Shown here: in pieces, positions 1 to 9,974 of the stretch
Position numbering within the stretch: position 1 is the stretch's first letter
Layout: every line of letters begins with the position of its first letter
NCBI GenBank assembly: GCA_032124015.1
Contig: JAQBEH010000098.1
Span: 1 to 64,000 of the forward strand
From: DASRJG01 sp032124015
GTDB taxonomy: Bacteria; Acidobacteriota; Polarisedimenticolia; Polarisedimenticolales; DASRJG01
Direction of reading: 5' to 3'
Length of the DNA: 64,000 bases
Made by a program: the position numbers and the translations under genes
Notes under the pieces: generated by a model
What the model was told of the DNA's origin: nothing
Databases searched by the model: none
What the model saw: the letters and a program-made list of their open reading frames with translations, nothing else

Positions 1-1
1 C

Positions 2-1348
<1,347 letters not shown>

Positions 1349-1434
1349 CGTCTTTCGGGGCGATTTCGAAGAAATCGAAGAAATCCACCGAGGTCCCTTG
1401 CCCGGGCTCGATCCGTGCGGCAGCATGTGTCGAA

Positions 1435-1475
1435 TCCTGATTCTTTATACAAAATTGGGAAGTACGATGGGGCGG
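1435..1475 (+). promoter_or_regulatory. AT-rich candidate promoter region of the isoprenoid operon
   Basis: The 174-base gap before the isopentenyl-diphosphate isomerase contains a clear AT-rich patch (TTCTTTATACAAAATTGGG at 1441-1459) in otherwise GC-rich DNA. TTATAC at 1445-1450 could be a -10 element. No convincing -35 hexamer is seen 17 bases upstream, so this is only a positional inference for the first gene of a tightly coupled operon. Confidence 0.3.
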
Positions 1476-1522
1476 GAAGAACGCGCGTTGGGCGCTATCA
1501 TCGGTGGGTAGGCGGTTTAACC

Positions 1523-2551
1523 ATGGCATCTTCAAAGGAACTGCTCGATCGCGACCGCAAGGCGGAGCACATCCGGCTCGCCCTTGAAGAACGCATGCAG
1601 TTCGCCTCGCACGCCTTCGATCGATGGGTGTTCGACCACGACGCGCTCCCCGATCTCGACTTCGACGCCATCGACCTCTCCGTCGAATTCCTCGGAAAGC
1701 GGCTCCAAGCTCCCCTGCTGCTGTCCTGCATGACCGGCGGAACGGAGATCGCCGCGCGCATCAATCGCAACCTCGCCGGAGCCGCGGAATCGCGCGGGGT
1801 CGCTCTGGGCGTCGGTTCCCAGCGCAAAGCGCTCGAAGATCCTTCGCAGGCGGCGAGCTTCGAGGTGCGCGAAGTGGCTCCGACCATTCCGCTCCTCGCG
1901 AACCTGGGCGCCATCCAGCTCAACTATGGCTACGGGGTCGAGCACTGCCGCCGCGCGGTCGCAATGATCGGAGCCGACGCTCTCGTCCTCCACCTCAACC
2001 CCCTCCAAGAAGCGATCCAGCCGGAAGGTCAGTGCGACTTCGCCGGCCTTCTCCCCAAGATGGCCGACGTCGCAGCACAGCTTTCCGTTCCGGTGATCGC
2101 CAAAGAAGTCGGAAGCGGCATCTCGGAAGCCACCGGGAGGCGGCTTGCCGGTGCGGGTATCAAGATCCTCGACACCGCCGGCGTCGGCGGGACGAGCTGG
2201 GCGCGTATCGAGGCGCAGCGCGCCCACGATCTCGAAACCGGAGAGCTCTTCGCGGGCTGGGGAATCACCACACCCGAATCGATCCGGCAGCTGCGGCGCC
2301 TCGACGGCGTGACGATCATCGGTAGCGGCGGCCTGCGCAGCGGTGTCGACGTCGCGAAGGCGTTGGCGCTCGGCGCCGATCTCGCGGGGCTGGCCCAGCC
2401 TTTCCTCGAGGCGGCGATTGATTCGGCCGAGTGCGTGGGGCAGCGCATCGACCGCATCGTGCGCGAACTCAAGATCGCAATGTTCTGCCTTTCGTCCCGC
2501 ACCGTGCCCGACTTGAAGTCGGTCCCGATCCGCATGGAGACCGAACGATGA
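1523..2551 (+). CDS. fni: Type 2 isopentenyl-diphosphate delta-isomerase (FMN-dependent)
   Basis: Interconverts IPP and DMAPP using reduced FMN; cytosolic TIM barrel. The start at ATG 1523 gives 342 residues, normal for the family; an upstream in-frame start would add an unrelated 36-residue tail. Visible motifs are MTGG near residue 70, GVGSQRKAL, HLNPLQEAIQPEGQ (the NxxQE segment used in catalysis and Mg binding), AKEVGSG, and the phosphate-binding GGLRSG and AQPFL near the C-terminus. It is the first gene of a six-gene isoprenoid operon, and its TGA overlaps the ATG of HMG-CoA reductase (ATGA). Confidence 0.95.
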   Translation: MASSKELLDRDRKAEHIRLALEERMQFASHAFDRWVFDHDALPDLDFDAIDLSVEFLGKRLQAPLLLSCMTGGTEIAARINRNLAGAAESRGVALGVGSQRKALEDPSQAASFEVREVAPTIPLLANLGAIQLNYGYGVEHCRRAVAMIGADALVLHLNPLQEAIQPEGQCDFAGLLPKMADVAAQLSVPVIAKEVGSGISEATGRRLAGAGIKILDTAGVGGTSWARIEAQRAHDLETGELFAGWGITTPESIRQLRRLDGVTIIGSGGLRSGVDVAKALALGADLAGLAQPFLEAAIDSAECVGQRIDRIVRELKIAMFCLSSRTVPDLKSVPIRMETER

Positions 2552-3831
2552 GCAAAGTGAAAACGGCCCCCCCCGACGCCGCCTCGATGCGCGAGGAAAC
2601 GATTCGCGACCTCGTCGACGGCCGCAAACGGTTCCACGAATTGCCCAACGACTACAGGGCCACCGAGGCCGCCGCAATCCGGCGCGAGGCCCTCGAGCGA
2701 ATCTGCGGGGTCCCCCTGGACGCGATCGGCCACCACTCCTTCGACACGACGATGGCCTCGCAACGCAACTGCGAGAACATGATCGGGGTCGCGCAGATCC
2801 CGATGGGAATCGTCGGCCCGCTGACCGTTCACGGCGAACATATCGACGGCGACGTCTGGGTGCCCATGGCGACGACCGAAGGGGCGTTGCTCGCCAGCAT
2901 CAACCGGGGCTGTGCCGCGATCCGGTTGTCGGGCGGCGCCGCGGTCCATGTCGACGACGTCGGGATGACACGCGCCCCGGTGTTTCGAGCCGGAAGCCAC
3001 CGTGAGACTCGCGCGTTTTTGGCCTGGGTCAAAGACCACGACGAAGAGATTCGCGCCGTGGCTTCGAGCACGAGCCGTTTCCTCAAGCTGACCGAAGTGC
3101 GCCCGTACACGTTCGGGACCTCGATCTTCCTTCGCTTCCGGTTCACAACCGGCGATGCGATGGGAATGAACATGGCGACCATCGCGTGCGATCGGATCGT
3201 GCGCGAGCTCATCGAGCCACAAACCGGGATCCCCTGCGTTGCGCTCTCGGGAAACTACTGTGTCGACAAGAAGGCCGCCTCGGTGAATTTCAACGAGGGA
3301 CGGGGCAAGCGGATTCATGCCGAGGTCGTGCTCGACGCCGCGATCTTGCGCGAGACGCTCAAAACCGACGCGGCCTCGCTCACCGAGGTGCAGTACCGCA
3401 AGAATCTCTTGGGCTCGATCGCCGCCGGGGCGATGGGGTTCAACGCCCACTTCGCCAACGTGCTTTCCGCCATCTTCCTCGCCACGGGCCAAGATCCCGC
3501 GCACGTCGTCGGCGGCTCCACCGGCGTGACGTGCATCGAACCCAGGCCGAACGGCTCCGTGTATGCCTCGATCTTCATTCCCGACGCCCCGTTGGGCGCG
3601 ATCGGCGGCGGTACGTCGCTCAACACGCAAAGCGAAGCGCTCAGGATCCTGGGCGTCGTCCCCGACCCCGATCGCCCGGGTCACGCGGCCATGCGGCTCG
3701 CGGAGATCGTCGGGGCCGCCGTGCTCGCGGGTGAGTTGTCCCTCATGGCGGCGTTCACCTCGAGCGATCTCGCACGAGCCCACGAGCGGCTCGGTCGCGG
3801 CGGCGCGCCGGGCGGCGAAAGGGGAGCATGA
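2548..3831 (+). CDS. hmgA: Hydroxymethylglutaryl-CoA reductase (NADPH), class I-like
   Basis: Reduces HMG-CoA to mevalonate, the committed step of the mevalonate pathway. The start at 2548 (ATGA overlap with the isomerase) gives 427 residues, typical of the catalytic domain; there is no membrane anchor. Catalytic residues can be placed: Glu in TTEGALLAS (residue about 111), Lys in DKKAAS (about 241), Asp in GQDPAH (about 315) and His in RAHERLG (about 412). The NADPH-binding DAMGMNM and the GGGTSL motif fit class I. HMG-CoA synthase is not in the window. The gene is translationally coupled to mevalonate kinase downstream by another ATGA overlap. Confidence 0.95.
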   Translation: MSKVKTAPPDAASMREETIRDLVDGRKRFHELPNDYRATEAAAIRREALERICGVPLDAIGHHSFDTTMASQRNCENMIGVAQIPMGIVGPLTVHGEHIDGDVWVPMATTEGALLASINRGCAAIRLSGGAAVHVDDVGMTRAPVFRAGSHRETRAFLAWVKDHDEEIRAVASSTSRFLKLTEVRPYTFGTSIFLRFRFTTGDAMGMNMATIACDRIVRELIEPQTGIPCVALSGNYCVDKKAASVNFNEGRGKRIHAEVVLDAAILRETLKTDAASLTEVQYRKNLLGSIAAGAMGFNAHFANVLSAIFLATGQDPAHVVGGSTGVTCIEPRPNGSVYASIFIPDAPLGAIGGGTSLNTQSEALRILGVVPDPDRPGHAAMRLAEIVGAAVLAGELSLMAAFTSSDLARAHERLGRGGAPGGERGA

Positions 3832-4838
3832 GCGGGGAGGCCACCGTCTCTGCCCCGGGCAAGACGATCCTCTTCGGAGAGCATGCGGCCGTCTATGGAC
3901 ACCCCGCTCTCGTTACGGCTCTCGACCATCGCCTGACGGTCACCGCACGCACGTCCGCATCTTTGGAGCGCGGCACGGTGCGCCTCGAGATTCCCGCATT
4001 GCGGATCGCCACGACCGTCGCCTCAGCGCAGGCGCTCCACGAGGTGAGGGAGCCGGGCGACCTCGCGATTCTCGCGGTGACGATCGGCACCGCGGACCTC
4101 GGTTCGCACGCCGTGGGCCTTCACCTGCGCATCGACTCTGCGATTCCGTCGGGCTCCGGGTTCGGGAGCAGTGCCGCGCTCGCGGTCGCCGTCGTCGCGG
4201 CCTGCCGGCGCGCCTGCGACGACGACATCGCACTCGACAAAATCGCGCGCCTTGCTCTGTCGGTCGAGCGACATCAGCACGGAAGGGCGTCGGGAGTCGA
4301 CATCGAGGCGGTGTTGCGCGGCGGAGTGCTCTGGTGCCGGCGGTTGAAAGACGGGGCTCTTGCGTGCAAGGACCTTCCCGTGGCGGCACGGCTCGACGCG
4401 TTCCGGCTCTTCCACTCGGGAGCGCCCAACGAAACGACCGGCGACATGGTCGACGTGGTGCGGGGCCTTCAGGACCGCGATCCGGTCCGCGTGCGCGAGG
4501 CGTTCGAGACGATCGAGGCCGCAACCCGCGACGGACGCGCAGCCCTCGCGAGCGGTGACGGCGCTGAGCTCGTCCCGATCGTGCGGCGGGCGCAGGCCGC
4601 GCTCGATACTCTCGGCGTGGTTCCCGAGGGAGTTCGCGAGGCGATTCGCGCAATCGAAGCGGAAGGAGGCGCCGCGAAGATCTCGGGCGCCGGTGGGCGG
4701 AGCGGCGCGGGCGCGGGGCTGGTGCTCGTCGCGCACCCCGACCCCGCGTGGCACGCGCGCTTCACCCCGCCCGCAGGATGGATGGCGCACAATGTGCGCC
4801 TGGGCGCGGAGGGTCTGCGCATGGAGGTCGCGGCATGA
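3828..4838 (+). CDS. mvk: Mevalonate kinase (GHMP family)
   Basis: Phosphorylates mevalonate to 5-phosphomevalonate with ATP. The 336 residues carry the three GHMP motifs: N-terminal APGKTILFGEHAAVYG, the phosphate loop IPSGSGFGSSAAL near residue 105, and C-terminal KISGAGGRSGAGAG. FGEHAVVYG-type sequence is diagnostic for mevalonate kinase rather than phosphomevalonate or homoserine kinase. Start and stop are both in ATGA overlaps with neighbours, so co-translation with the reductase and decarboxylase is likely. Confidence 0.93.
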   Translation: MSGEATVSAPGKTILFGEHAAVYGHPALVTALDHRLTVTARTSASLERGTVRLEIPALRIATTVASAQALHEVREPGDLAILAVTIGTADLGSHAVGLHLRIDSAIPSGSGFGSSAALAVAVVAACRRACDDDIALDKIARLALSVERHQHGRASGVDIEAVLRGGVLWCRRLKDGALACKDLPVAARLDAFRLFHSGAPNETTGDMVDVVRGLQDRDPVRVREAFETIEAATRDGRAALASGDGAELVPIVRRAQAALDTLGVVPEGVREAIRAIEAEGGAAKISGAGGRSGAGAGLVLVAHPDPAWHARFTPPAGWMAHNVRLGAEGLRMEVAA

Positions 4839-5839
4839 CCGGGAAAGCAACCGTCACGGCACCCTCCAATATCGCCTTCGTCAAGTACTGGGGCGCGCGC
4901 GATCTCGCGCAGGCTCTCCCCATGAACGCCTCGATTTCCATGACGCTGACCGAGTGCGTCAGCCTCTCGACGGTTGAGTTCTCGAGCGGATCGGACGAGC
5001 CCGACCGGATCGAGCTCGTGGCCGAGGACGGCTCGTTTACCCCGCCGCCGGCGTCGTTTCGCGAGCGGGCGTTAGCCCACCTCGATCGCGTCCGTCGTTG
5101 GGCGCGCCGGAACGGATCGTTTCGCGTTGCGACGCGCAACTCGTTCCCCACCGGCGCGGGAATCGCGTCATCGGCTTCGGGGTTCGCGGCGCTCACACTG
5201 GCGTCCACCAAGGCGCTCGGGCTCTCGCTCTCGACGCCCGAGTTGTCGGATCTCGCCCGCATGAGCGGCTCGGGTTCGGCCGCGCGCTCCGTGATCGGCG
5301 GCTACGTCTTTTGGTCGCCCGAGGGGGAAGGCGCCGGGCACGCGGTGGCCATCGCTCCGGCGTCGCACTGGGACCTGCGGGACGTGATCGCCCTCGTGGA
5401 TCATGGCGAAAAAAACGTGTCCTCGCTCGACGGACACCGCGTGGCGGCGTCGAGCCCGCACTTCGAAGCCCGCCAGCGGATCCTCCCGCAGCGATTGGCC
5501 ATCGTGCGGCGCGCGATCGATGAGTGCGACCTCAACACCTTGGGTCCGATCCTGGAAGAAGAAGCGATCGAGCTTCACTTGATCGCCATGTCCTCGAAGC
5601 CGCCGATTTTTTATTGGAAACCCGGGACGGTGCAGGTTCTCGAGCGGCTACGCGCCATGAGACGTGACGGCCTTTTCGCCTGGGCCACGATGGATGCCGG
5701 GGCGAACGTCCATGTGATCTGCGCGCGCGAGGAGGAAGCGTCGGTCATCGCGGCGCTGACGGAGCTCTCGGGCGTCAGCGGCGTGCTCCTCGACGGGGCA
5801 GGTCCGGGTCCGCGCGAGGAGAGGGAGCACCTCTTCTGA
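4835..5839 (+). CDS. mvaD: Diphosphomevalonate/phosphomevalonate decarboxylase family protein
   Basis: A GHMP-fold ATP-dependent decarboxylase, 334 residues from ATG 4835. Family motifs are APSNIAFVKYWG at residues 9-20, PTGAGIASSASG near 106, SGSGSAARS near 143, and MDAGANV near the C-terminus. By alignment from memory with the yeast enzyme, the catalytic Lys18, Arg158 and Asp302 equivalents are kept. The second Lys of the usual KYWGK motif is Ala21 here. The next gene is an isopentenyl phosphate kinase and no phosphomevalonate kinase is present. I therefore infer it may act on mevalonate 5-phosphate, giving isopentenyl phosphate. The classical diphosphate substrate cannot be excluded from sequence alone. 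Confidence 0.88.
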   Translation: MTGKATVTAPSNIAFVKYWGARDLAQALPMNASISMTLTECVSLSTVEFSSGSDEPDRIELVAEDGSFTPPPASFRERALAHLDRVRRWARRNGSFRVATRNSFPTGAGIASSASGFAALTLASTKALGLSLSTPELSDLARMSGSGSAARSVIGGYVFWSPEGEGAGHAVAIAPASHWDLRDVIALVDHGEKNVSSLDGHRVAASSPHFEARQRILPQRLAIVRRAIDECDLNTLGPILEEEAIELHLIAMSSKPPIFYWKPGTVQVLERLRAMRRDGLFAWATMDAGANVHVICAREEEASVIAALTELSGVSGVLLDGAGPGPREEREHLF

Positions 5840-6645
5840 TGCCGCGCCCGATCGTCCTTCTCAAGCTCGGCGGCAGTTTGATCACCGACAAGACGCGCCC
5901 CGGCGTGGCGCGCCACGCGGCGATCTCGCGCCTTGCCGAGGAGCTTGCGTCGGTCGCGAAACACGCCCGCGGGCCGCGCGTCGTCGTCGGCCACGGGAGC
6001 GGCTCGTACGGACATGCGGCTGCGAACGCCGGCGGGTTGACACCGGGCGCCGACGCACGGCGCCGCCTTGACGCGATCTCCCGCACGCAGCACCGCGCCG
6101 CCGAGCTCCATCGGCTCGTCGTCGCCGCACTCCTTGGCGCGGGCGCGCGTCCGTTTTCGTTCGCGCCTTCGAGTTTCCTTTGCGCCGTAGGCGGCCGCGC
6201 CGGCCGGCCATTCGTCGAACCGATCTTCGAAGCACTTGATCTTGGGCTCCTACCGGTCGTCTACGGCGATGTCGTTTTGGACCGGAAACGCGGGGCGGTG
6301 GTCGTTTCGACCGAAGAGTTGTTCTTGCTTCTTGTCAAGGAAGCCGCCAGGCGCCGCAACCCTGTCATCCGCGCGGTATGGCTCGGAGAGACCGACGGAG
6401 TCCGCGACGACGACGGCGGAACGATTGCGCGTCTATCGGCGGCGGCGGCCCTGCGCACCGCGCGCCAAATCACGGGCGCCTCCGGCGTGGACGTCACGGG
6501 CGGGATGGCGCTCCGCCTTCGCACCGCCGGGGCGCTTGCCAAAGCCGGTATTGCGTCTTCCATCGTCGACGGGCGCAGGACCGGGGCGATCGCGGCCGCG
6601 ATCGCGGGGCGAGCGCCGGGCGGGACGCGGGTGGACGCCCGGTGA
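5839..6645 (+). CDS. Isopentenyl phosphate kinase
   Basis: An amino-acid-kinase-fold enzyme predicted to phosphorylate isopentenyl phosphate to IPP. At 268 residues it fits the archaeal-type enzyme. Motifs are LKLGGSLITDK at residues 8-18, and GHGSGSYGH near residue 53, whose His matches the substrate-phosphate-binding His of the GHGGGSFGH motif. Later segments are VVYGDVV and TGGM. It starts in a TGATG overlap with the decarboxylase and sits between it and a prenyl synthase, which supports this assignment over acetylglutamate, uridylate or fosfomycin kinases of the same fold. Confidence 0.88.
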   Translation: MPRPIVLLKLGGSLITDKTRPGVARHAAISRLAEELASVAKHARGPRVVVGHGSGSYGHAAANAGGLTPGADARRRLDAISRTQHRAAELHRLVVAALLGAGARPFSFAPSSFLCAVGGRAGRPFVEPIFEALDLGLLPVVYGDVVLDRKRGAVVVSTEELFLLLVKEAARRRNPVIRAVWLGETDGVRDDDGGTIARLSAAAALRTARQITGASGVDVTGGMALRLRTAGALAKAGIASSIVDGRRTGAIAAAIAGRAPGGTRVDAR

Positions 6646-6650
6646 GAGCC

Positions 6651-7541
6651 ATGGCGAATCTCGACGACCTCCTCGAAAAAACCAGCCGGACTTTCGCGCT
6701 GTCGATCCCGATGCTCCCGGAGCCCACCCGTCGGCACGTCAGCGTCGCGTATCTCCTCTTCCGCGTCGCCGACACCTTCGAGGACGCGTCGCTTTGGCCA
6801 CGCACAAGGCGGCTCGCCGCGCTCGACGAACTGGCCCGGCTTCTCGAAACGCGCGGTGGCGAGAAGATTGCGGCCGAAGGCTGGCTGGCCGACGCCCCCG
6901 TGGCGCACGCGGGGTACCTCGAGTTGTTGCGCGAGACGCCCGCGGTGATGGACGCGTACTGGGCTGTGGAGGCGCCGGCGAGAGCGGTGCTGCGCCACGA
7001 CCTGTTGCGCACCGTCTCCGGGATGGCGCAGTTCGTGCGCCGCGGCGACGCTCAGGGCAACCTACGGCTGGCCTCGCTGCGCGAGCTGCGCGACTACTGC
7101 TTCGTCGTCGCGGGTATCGTCGGCGAGATGCTCACCGAGTTGTTCCTGCTCGAGTCCGAAACCCTCGCCCCGTTCGCGTCACGCCTGAGGCGTCGCTCGC
7201 GCTACTTCGGCGAAGCGCTCCAGCTCGTCAACATCCTCAAGGACGCGAATTCGGACGCGACCGAAGGGCGCGTCTACCTCCCCGGCGGGATCGACCGCGC
7301 GCGTGTGTTCGCGCTGGCGCGGCGGGATCTCGACGTCGCGGCCACCTACGTGGGCACGCTGCAGTTGGCGGGAGCACCGGACGGCTTCGTCGCGTTCACC
7401 GGCTCACCTGCCGTTCTCGCGCGCGCGAGCCTCGATCGGATCGAATCGACCGCCCCTGGAACCAAGATCACACGCGCCGAGGTCGGGGCCCTCATGGAGC
7501 GGATGTTTGAGGATCTGGCGGCGGGCCGCCCGCTCCTCTAG
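6651..7541 (+). CDS. Squalene/phytoene synthase family protein
   Basis: Predicted head-to-head prenyl transferase joining two FPP or GGPP molecules. From ATG 6651 it is 296 residues. Both aspartate-rich motifs are visible: DTFED near residue 42 (substrate/Mg binding) and DANSD in NILKDANSDATEGR near residue 198. The substrate chain length (C30 squalene versus C40 phytoene) cannot be told; the first motif resembles squalene synthases. It is the last gene of the isoprenoid operon, 5 bases after the isopentenyl phosphate kinase. Its final 50 bases overlap, on the opposite strand, the end of a GNAT acetyltransferase gene. Confidence 0.9.
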   Translation: MANLDDLLEKTSRTFALSIPMLPEPTRRHVSVAYLLFRVADTFEDASLWPRTRRLAALDELARLLETRGGEKIAAEGWLADAPVAHAGYLELLRETPAVMDAYWAVEAPARAVLRHDLLRTVSGMAQFVRRGDAQGNLRLASLRELRDYCFVVAGIVGEMLTELFLLESETLAPFASRLRRRSRYFGEALQLVNILKDANSDATEGRVYLPGGIDRARVFALARRDLDVAATYVGTLQLAGAPDGFVAFTGSPAVLARASLDRIESTAPGTKITRAEVGALMERMFEDLAAGRPLL

Positions 7542-8139
7542 CGGCCAGCATTCCTACGAGCCGCTCCCTCACCTCCGGCCACTCGTGATCAACGATCCCG
7601 TAGTAGACCGTGTCGCGCACGAAACCGTCCCAGCACACCCGGTGTCGGCGCAGCACGCCTTCATGCATCCCTCCGATCCGCTCGATGGCTCGCTGCGACC
7701 CCGTGTTGCGCGCGTCGGTTTTCAGCGTGACCCGGTGCGCTCCCTGTGCGTCGAACGCGTGCCCGAGGAGCAGCAGTTTGCACTCGGTGTTGATTGCGGT
7801 GCGCTGCCACGAAGCGCCGATCCAGGTCCACCCGATTTCGAGTGTGCGATGAGGTCGTTGAATGTCCAGGAAACGCGTCGATCCGACCGCCTGTTTCGAG
7901 GCCGCCGCGACGATCGCGAATGCCACTTCCCGCCCCGCCTCGGTCTCGATCAGCGCTTGGCGGATCATCGACTCCGCGTCTTCGACCGTCCGCAGCGCCG
8001 GTCGTGCCATGTACCGCCACGTCGCATCGTCGCTCCCGGCACGGAGCAGGTCGTTCGCGTGGCCAAGGCGGAGAGGTTCGAGGAGAACGTGCGTTCCAGG
8101 GAGTACCGTCGGGCGGGGATCAAACGGCGAAGGCGACAT
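7492..8139 (-). CDS. GNAT family N-acetyltransferase (RimJ/RimL-like)
   Basis: A predicted acetyl-CoA-dependent N-acetyltransferase of 215 residues from ATG 8139; the substrate is unknown. The N-terminal LLEPLRLGHANDLL, the central IGWTWIGASWQRTAINTE segment and the C-terminal NTGSQRAIERIGG / REGVLR-like pattern (here HEGVLRRHRV) are typical of the ribosomal-protein-acetyltransferase branch. It converges on and overlaps the squalene/phytoene synthase gene by 50 bases. The last 20 residues are Gly/Pro-rich and may reflect that overlap rather than a conserved domain. Confidence 0.85.
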   Translation of the reverse strand: MSPSPFDPRPTVLPGTHVLLEPLRLGHANDLLRAGSDDATWRYMARPALRTVEDAESMIRQALIETEAGREVAFAIVAAASKQAVGSTRFLDIQRPHRTLEIGWTWIGASWQRTAINTECKLLLLGHAFDAQGAHRVTLKTDARNTGSQRAIERIGGMHEGVLRRHRVCWDGFVRDTVYYGIVDHEWPEVRERLVGMLAARGAGGPPPDPQTSAP

Positions 8140-8220
8140 AACGCGAGATTCTAGACTGGCCGAAGCCTGGTCACGGTATAAATGCACAGGGTTCGATGAC
8201 ACTTCGAGGAGGGATCAGCC

Positions 8221-8775
8221 ATGAAAGCCGTTCCGTTTGCGTTCCTTGGAGTTGTTGTCCTGGTTCTCCATGCGACCCCCTGCATTTCCGAGGGTCGCCA
8301 CGGTCAAACCCGCGAGGACGGCGATCACCGCTACCTCCTGGAAGTGACCGTGGCCCAACCAACGGCGGTAACTGGAGCCACCCTCGGCACGCGTTTCTGT
8401 ATCTCTCCAGCCAAGGAAGCTAGACTCGAGGTTTGCCTGGGTCGCTTCCAGGGACACTGGTTTCATTTTGGCGACACTTGGAAGTCGACGTTCTTCCTGT
8501 ATCCCGAAGACGACGCGAGGTGCCGCTGCGAGCGGCGGGTTGTCCTGACGCGCGGGGAACCTGTTTGCTGGTCGATGGACGCCCCCCTCCGAGACGCCGA
8601 CGCAGGAAGCATGGAGATCGGAGGATTCGTGACCGTACTGGAGGACGTTTACGAGATCGGCCGTACGGCGGATTCGTGCATCAACGTGCGCTCCGTGATG
8701 GTCCCATTAACCGTCGAGCCTGACGGGACTCCCGATGAGGCACCTGTCGAGCGGGCCATGGTGACCCACACATGA
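8221..8775 (+). CDS. Secreted hypothetical protein, cysteine-containing
   Basis: 184 residues, preceded by a strong ribosome binding site (GAGGAGGG at 8207-8214). It has an N-terminal signal peptide ending near residue 23 (hydrophobic VVVLVLHA core). The mature part has six Cys residues in scattered positions, which suggests disulfides outside the cytoplasm. I do not recognise a domain. Its TGA overlaps the ATG of the DJ-1/PfpI gene, so the two are probably co-translated. Confidence 0.7.
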   Translation: MKAVPFAFLGVVVLVLHATPCISEGRHGQTREDGDHRYLLEVTVAQPTAVTGATLGTRFCISPAKEARLEVCLGRFQGHWFHFGDTWKSTFFLYPEDDARCRCERRVVLTRGEPVCWSMDAPLRDADAGSMEIGGFVTVLEDVYEIGRTADSCINVRSVMVPLTVEPDGTPDEAPVERAMVTHT

Positions 8776-9386
8776 CGCGCAAGTTGCAGGTCGGCATCCT
8801 CGTCTTTGACGACGTTGAGGTCCTCGACTTCGCGGGACCGTTCGAGGTGTTTTCCCGGACGCGCACAGTCCCCGGTCTGGAATCCCGGCGCTCGGAGGAT
8901 TCAGCGCCCTTCAACGTCTTCACCGTCGCGCCTCGTGCGGGTCCCATCATCGCGACCGGCGGGCTCGAGGTCGTGCCGCACTGCGATTTCGCCACCAGCC
9001 CCGCGATCGACGTGTTGGTCGTTCCGGGCGGTTTCGGCACGCGTCCGTTGCTGCAAGACACCGAGGTCCTGGCGTGGTTGCGGCGCACCGCAGCCAACGC
9101 AGAACGCGTCACTTCGGTCTGCACGGGGGCACTCTTGTTGGCGCAAGCGGGGCTGCTCGCCGGCCTCCGGGCAACGACGCACTGGAGCTCTCTCGACCGG
9201 CTGGCGAGTCTCGATGCGACGATTTCCGTCGACGGCGATCAACGCGTGGTCGATGACCGCGTCATCACCTCCGCGGGTGTGTCGGCGGGCATCGACATGG
9301 CGTTTGCCGTCGTCGCGGCGTACTGCGGCCGGGAGGTCGCGCTCGAAACGGCCCGGTACATCGAATATCCATTCTGGGCCGGCTAG
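8772..9386 (+). CDS. DJ-1/PfpI family protein (isonitrile hydratase-like)
   Basis: A class I glutamine-amidotransferase-like fold of 204 residues. The start ILVFDDVEVLDFAGPFEVF, the PGGFG loop and the nucleophile elbow SVCTGALLLA (Cys near residue 117), followed by TTHW, match the isonitrile hydratase / AraC-N-terminal DJ-1 subgroup. There is no C-terminal DNA-binding domain, so it is not a regulator of the GlxA type. Known members hydrate isonitriles or act on carbonyl damage; which applies here is unknown. It begins in an ATGA overlap with the secreted protein upstream. Confidence 0.85.
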   Translation: MTRKLQVGILVFDDVEVLDFAGPFEVFSRTRTVPGLESRRSEDSAPFNVFTVAPRAGPIIATGGLEVVPHCDFATSPAIDVLVVPGGFGTRPLLQDTEVLAWLRRTAANAERVTSVCTGALLLAQAGLLAGLRATTHWSSLDRLASLDATISVDGDQRVVDDRVITSAGVSAGIDMAFAVVAAYCGREVALETARYIEYPFWAG

Positions 9387-9398
9387 GGAGATCCTCAC

Positions 9399-9974
9399 GT
9401 GGGAACGGGACGCTTGGAGGCCTTCAGCGATGGTGTCATCGCTATCATCATCACGATCATGGTGCTCGAGTTGAAGGTGCCGCATAGCGCCGAACTCGAC
9501 GCTCTGCGCCCGCTGATCCCCGTCTTTGTGAGTTACGTGCTCAGCTTCGTGTTTATCGGAATCTACTGGAACAATCACCATCACATGCTGCACGCCGCGG
9601 GGAAGGTCAACGGGCGCATTCTGTGGGCCAATCTGCACCTTTTGTTCTGGCTGTCGCTGGTCCCATTCGTCACGGGATGGATGGGCGAGAACCACTTCGC
9701 GGCTCTACCCGTCGCGCTTTACGGGGCCGTGTTGCTGATGGCCGGCCTCGCATATTTCGTTCTCGCCCGGGTGCTAGCGACCCACCACGGCAAGGATTCG
9801 AAGTTGGCCGTGGCCCTCGGAAGGGACACGAAAGGAAAAGCCTCCATTGCCATCTATGCCGTGGCGATTCCACTGTCGTTTGTCAGTCCTTGGATTTCGC
9901 TCGCGATGTATGTCGTGGTCGCGGTCATCTGGTTCATCCCGGATCGCCGGATCGAACGGGTGTTTGCGGGGTGA
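9399..9974 (+). CDS. TMEM175-like (DUF1211) potassium channel protein
   Basis: A 191-residue membrane protein with about six hydrophobic segments, started by GTG 9399 behind AGGGAG. The first helix carries RLEAFSDGVIAIIITIMVLEL, the FSDG signature of bacterial TMEM175 channels, which form tetramers of six-helix subunits and conduct K+ without a TVGYG filter. Another recognisable segment is YWNNHHHML near residue 60. It lies 12 bases after the DJ-1/PfpI gene; no functional link is evident. Confidence 0.88.
   Translation: MGTGRLEAFSDGVIAIIITIMVLELKVPHSAELDALRPLIPVFVSYVLSFVFIGIYWNNHHHMLHAAGKVNGRILWANLHLLFWLSLVPFVTGWMGENHFAALPVALYGAVLLMAGLAYFVLARVLATHHGKDSKLAVALGRDTKGKASIAIYAVAIPLSFVSPWISLAMYVVVAVIWFIPDRRIERVFAG

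Noticed and set aside
1361..1377. CGATTTC-GAA-GAAATCG hairpin after the P5C dehydrogenase gene.
   Set aside because: The stem is only 7 bases, with no T-run, so it is not a supported terminator.
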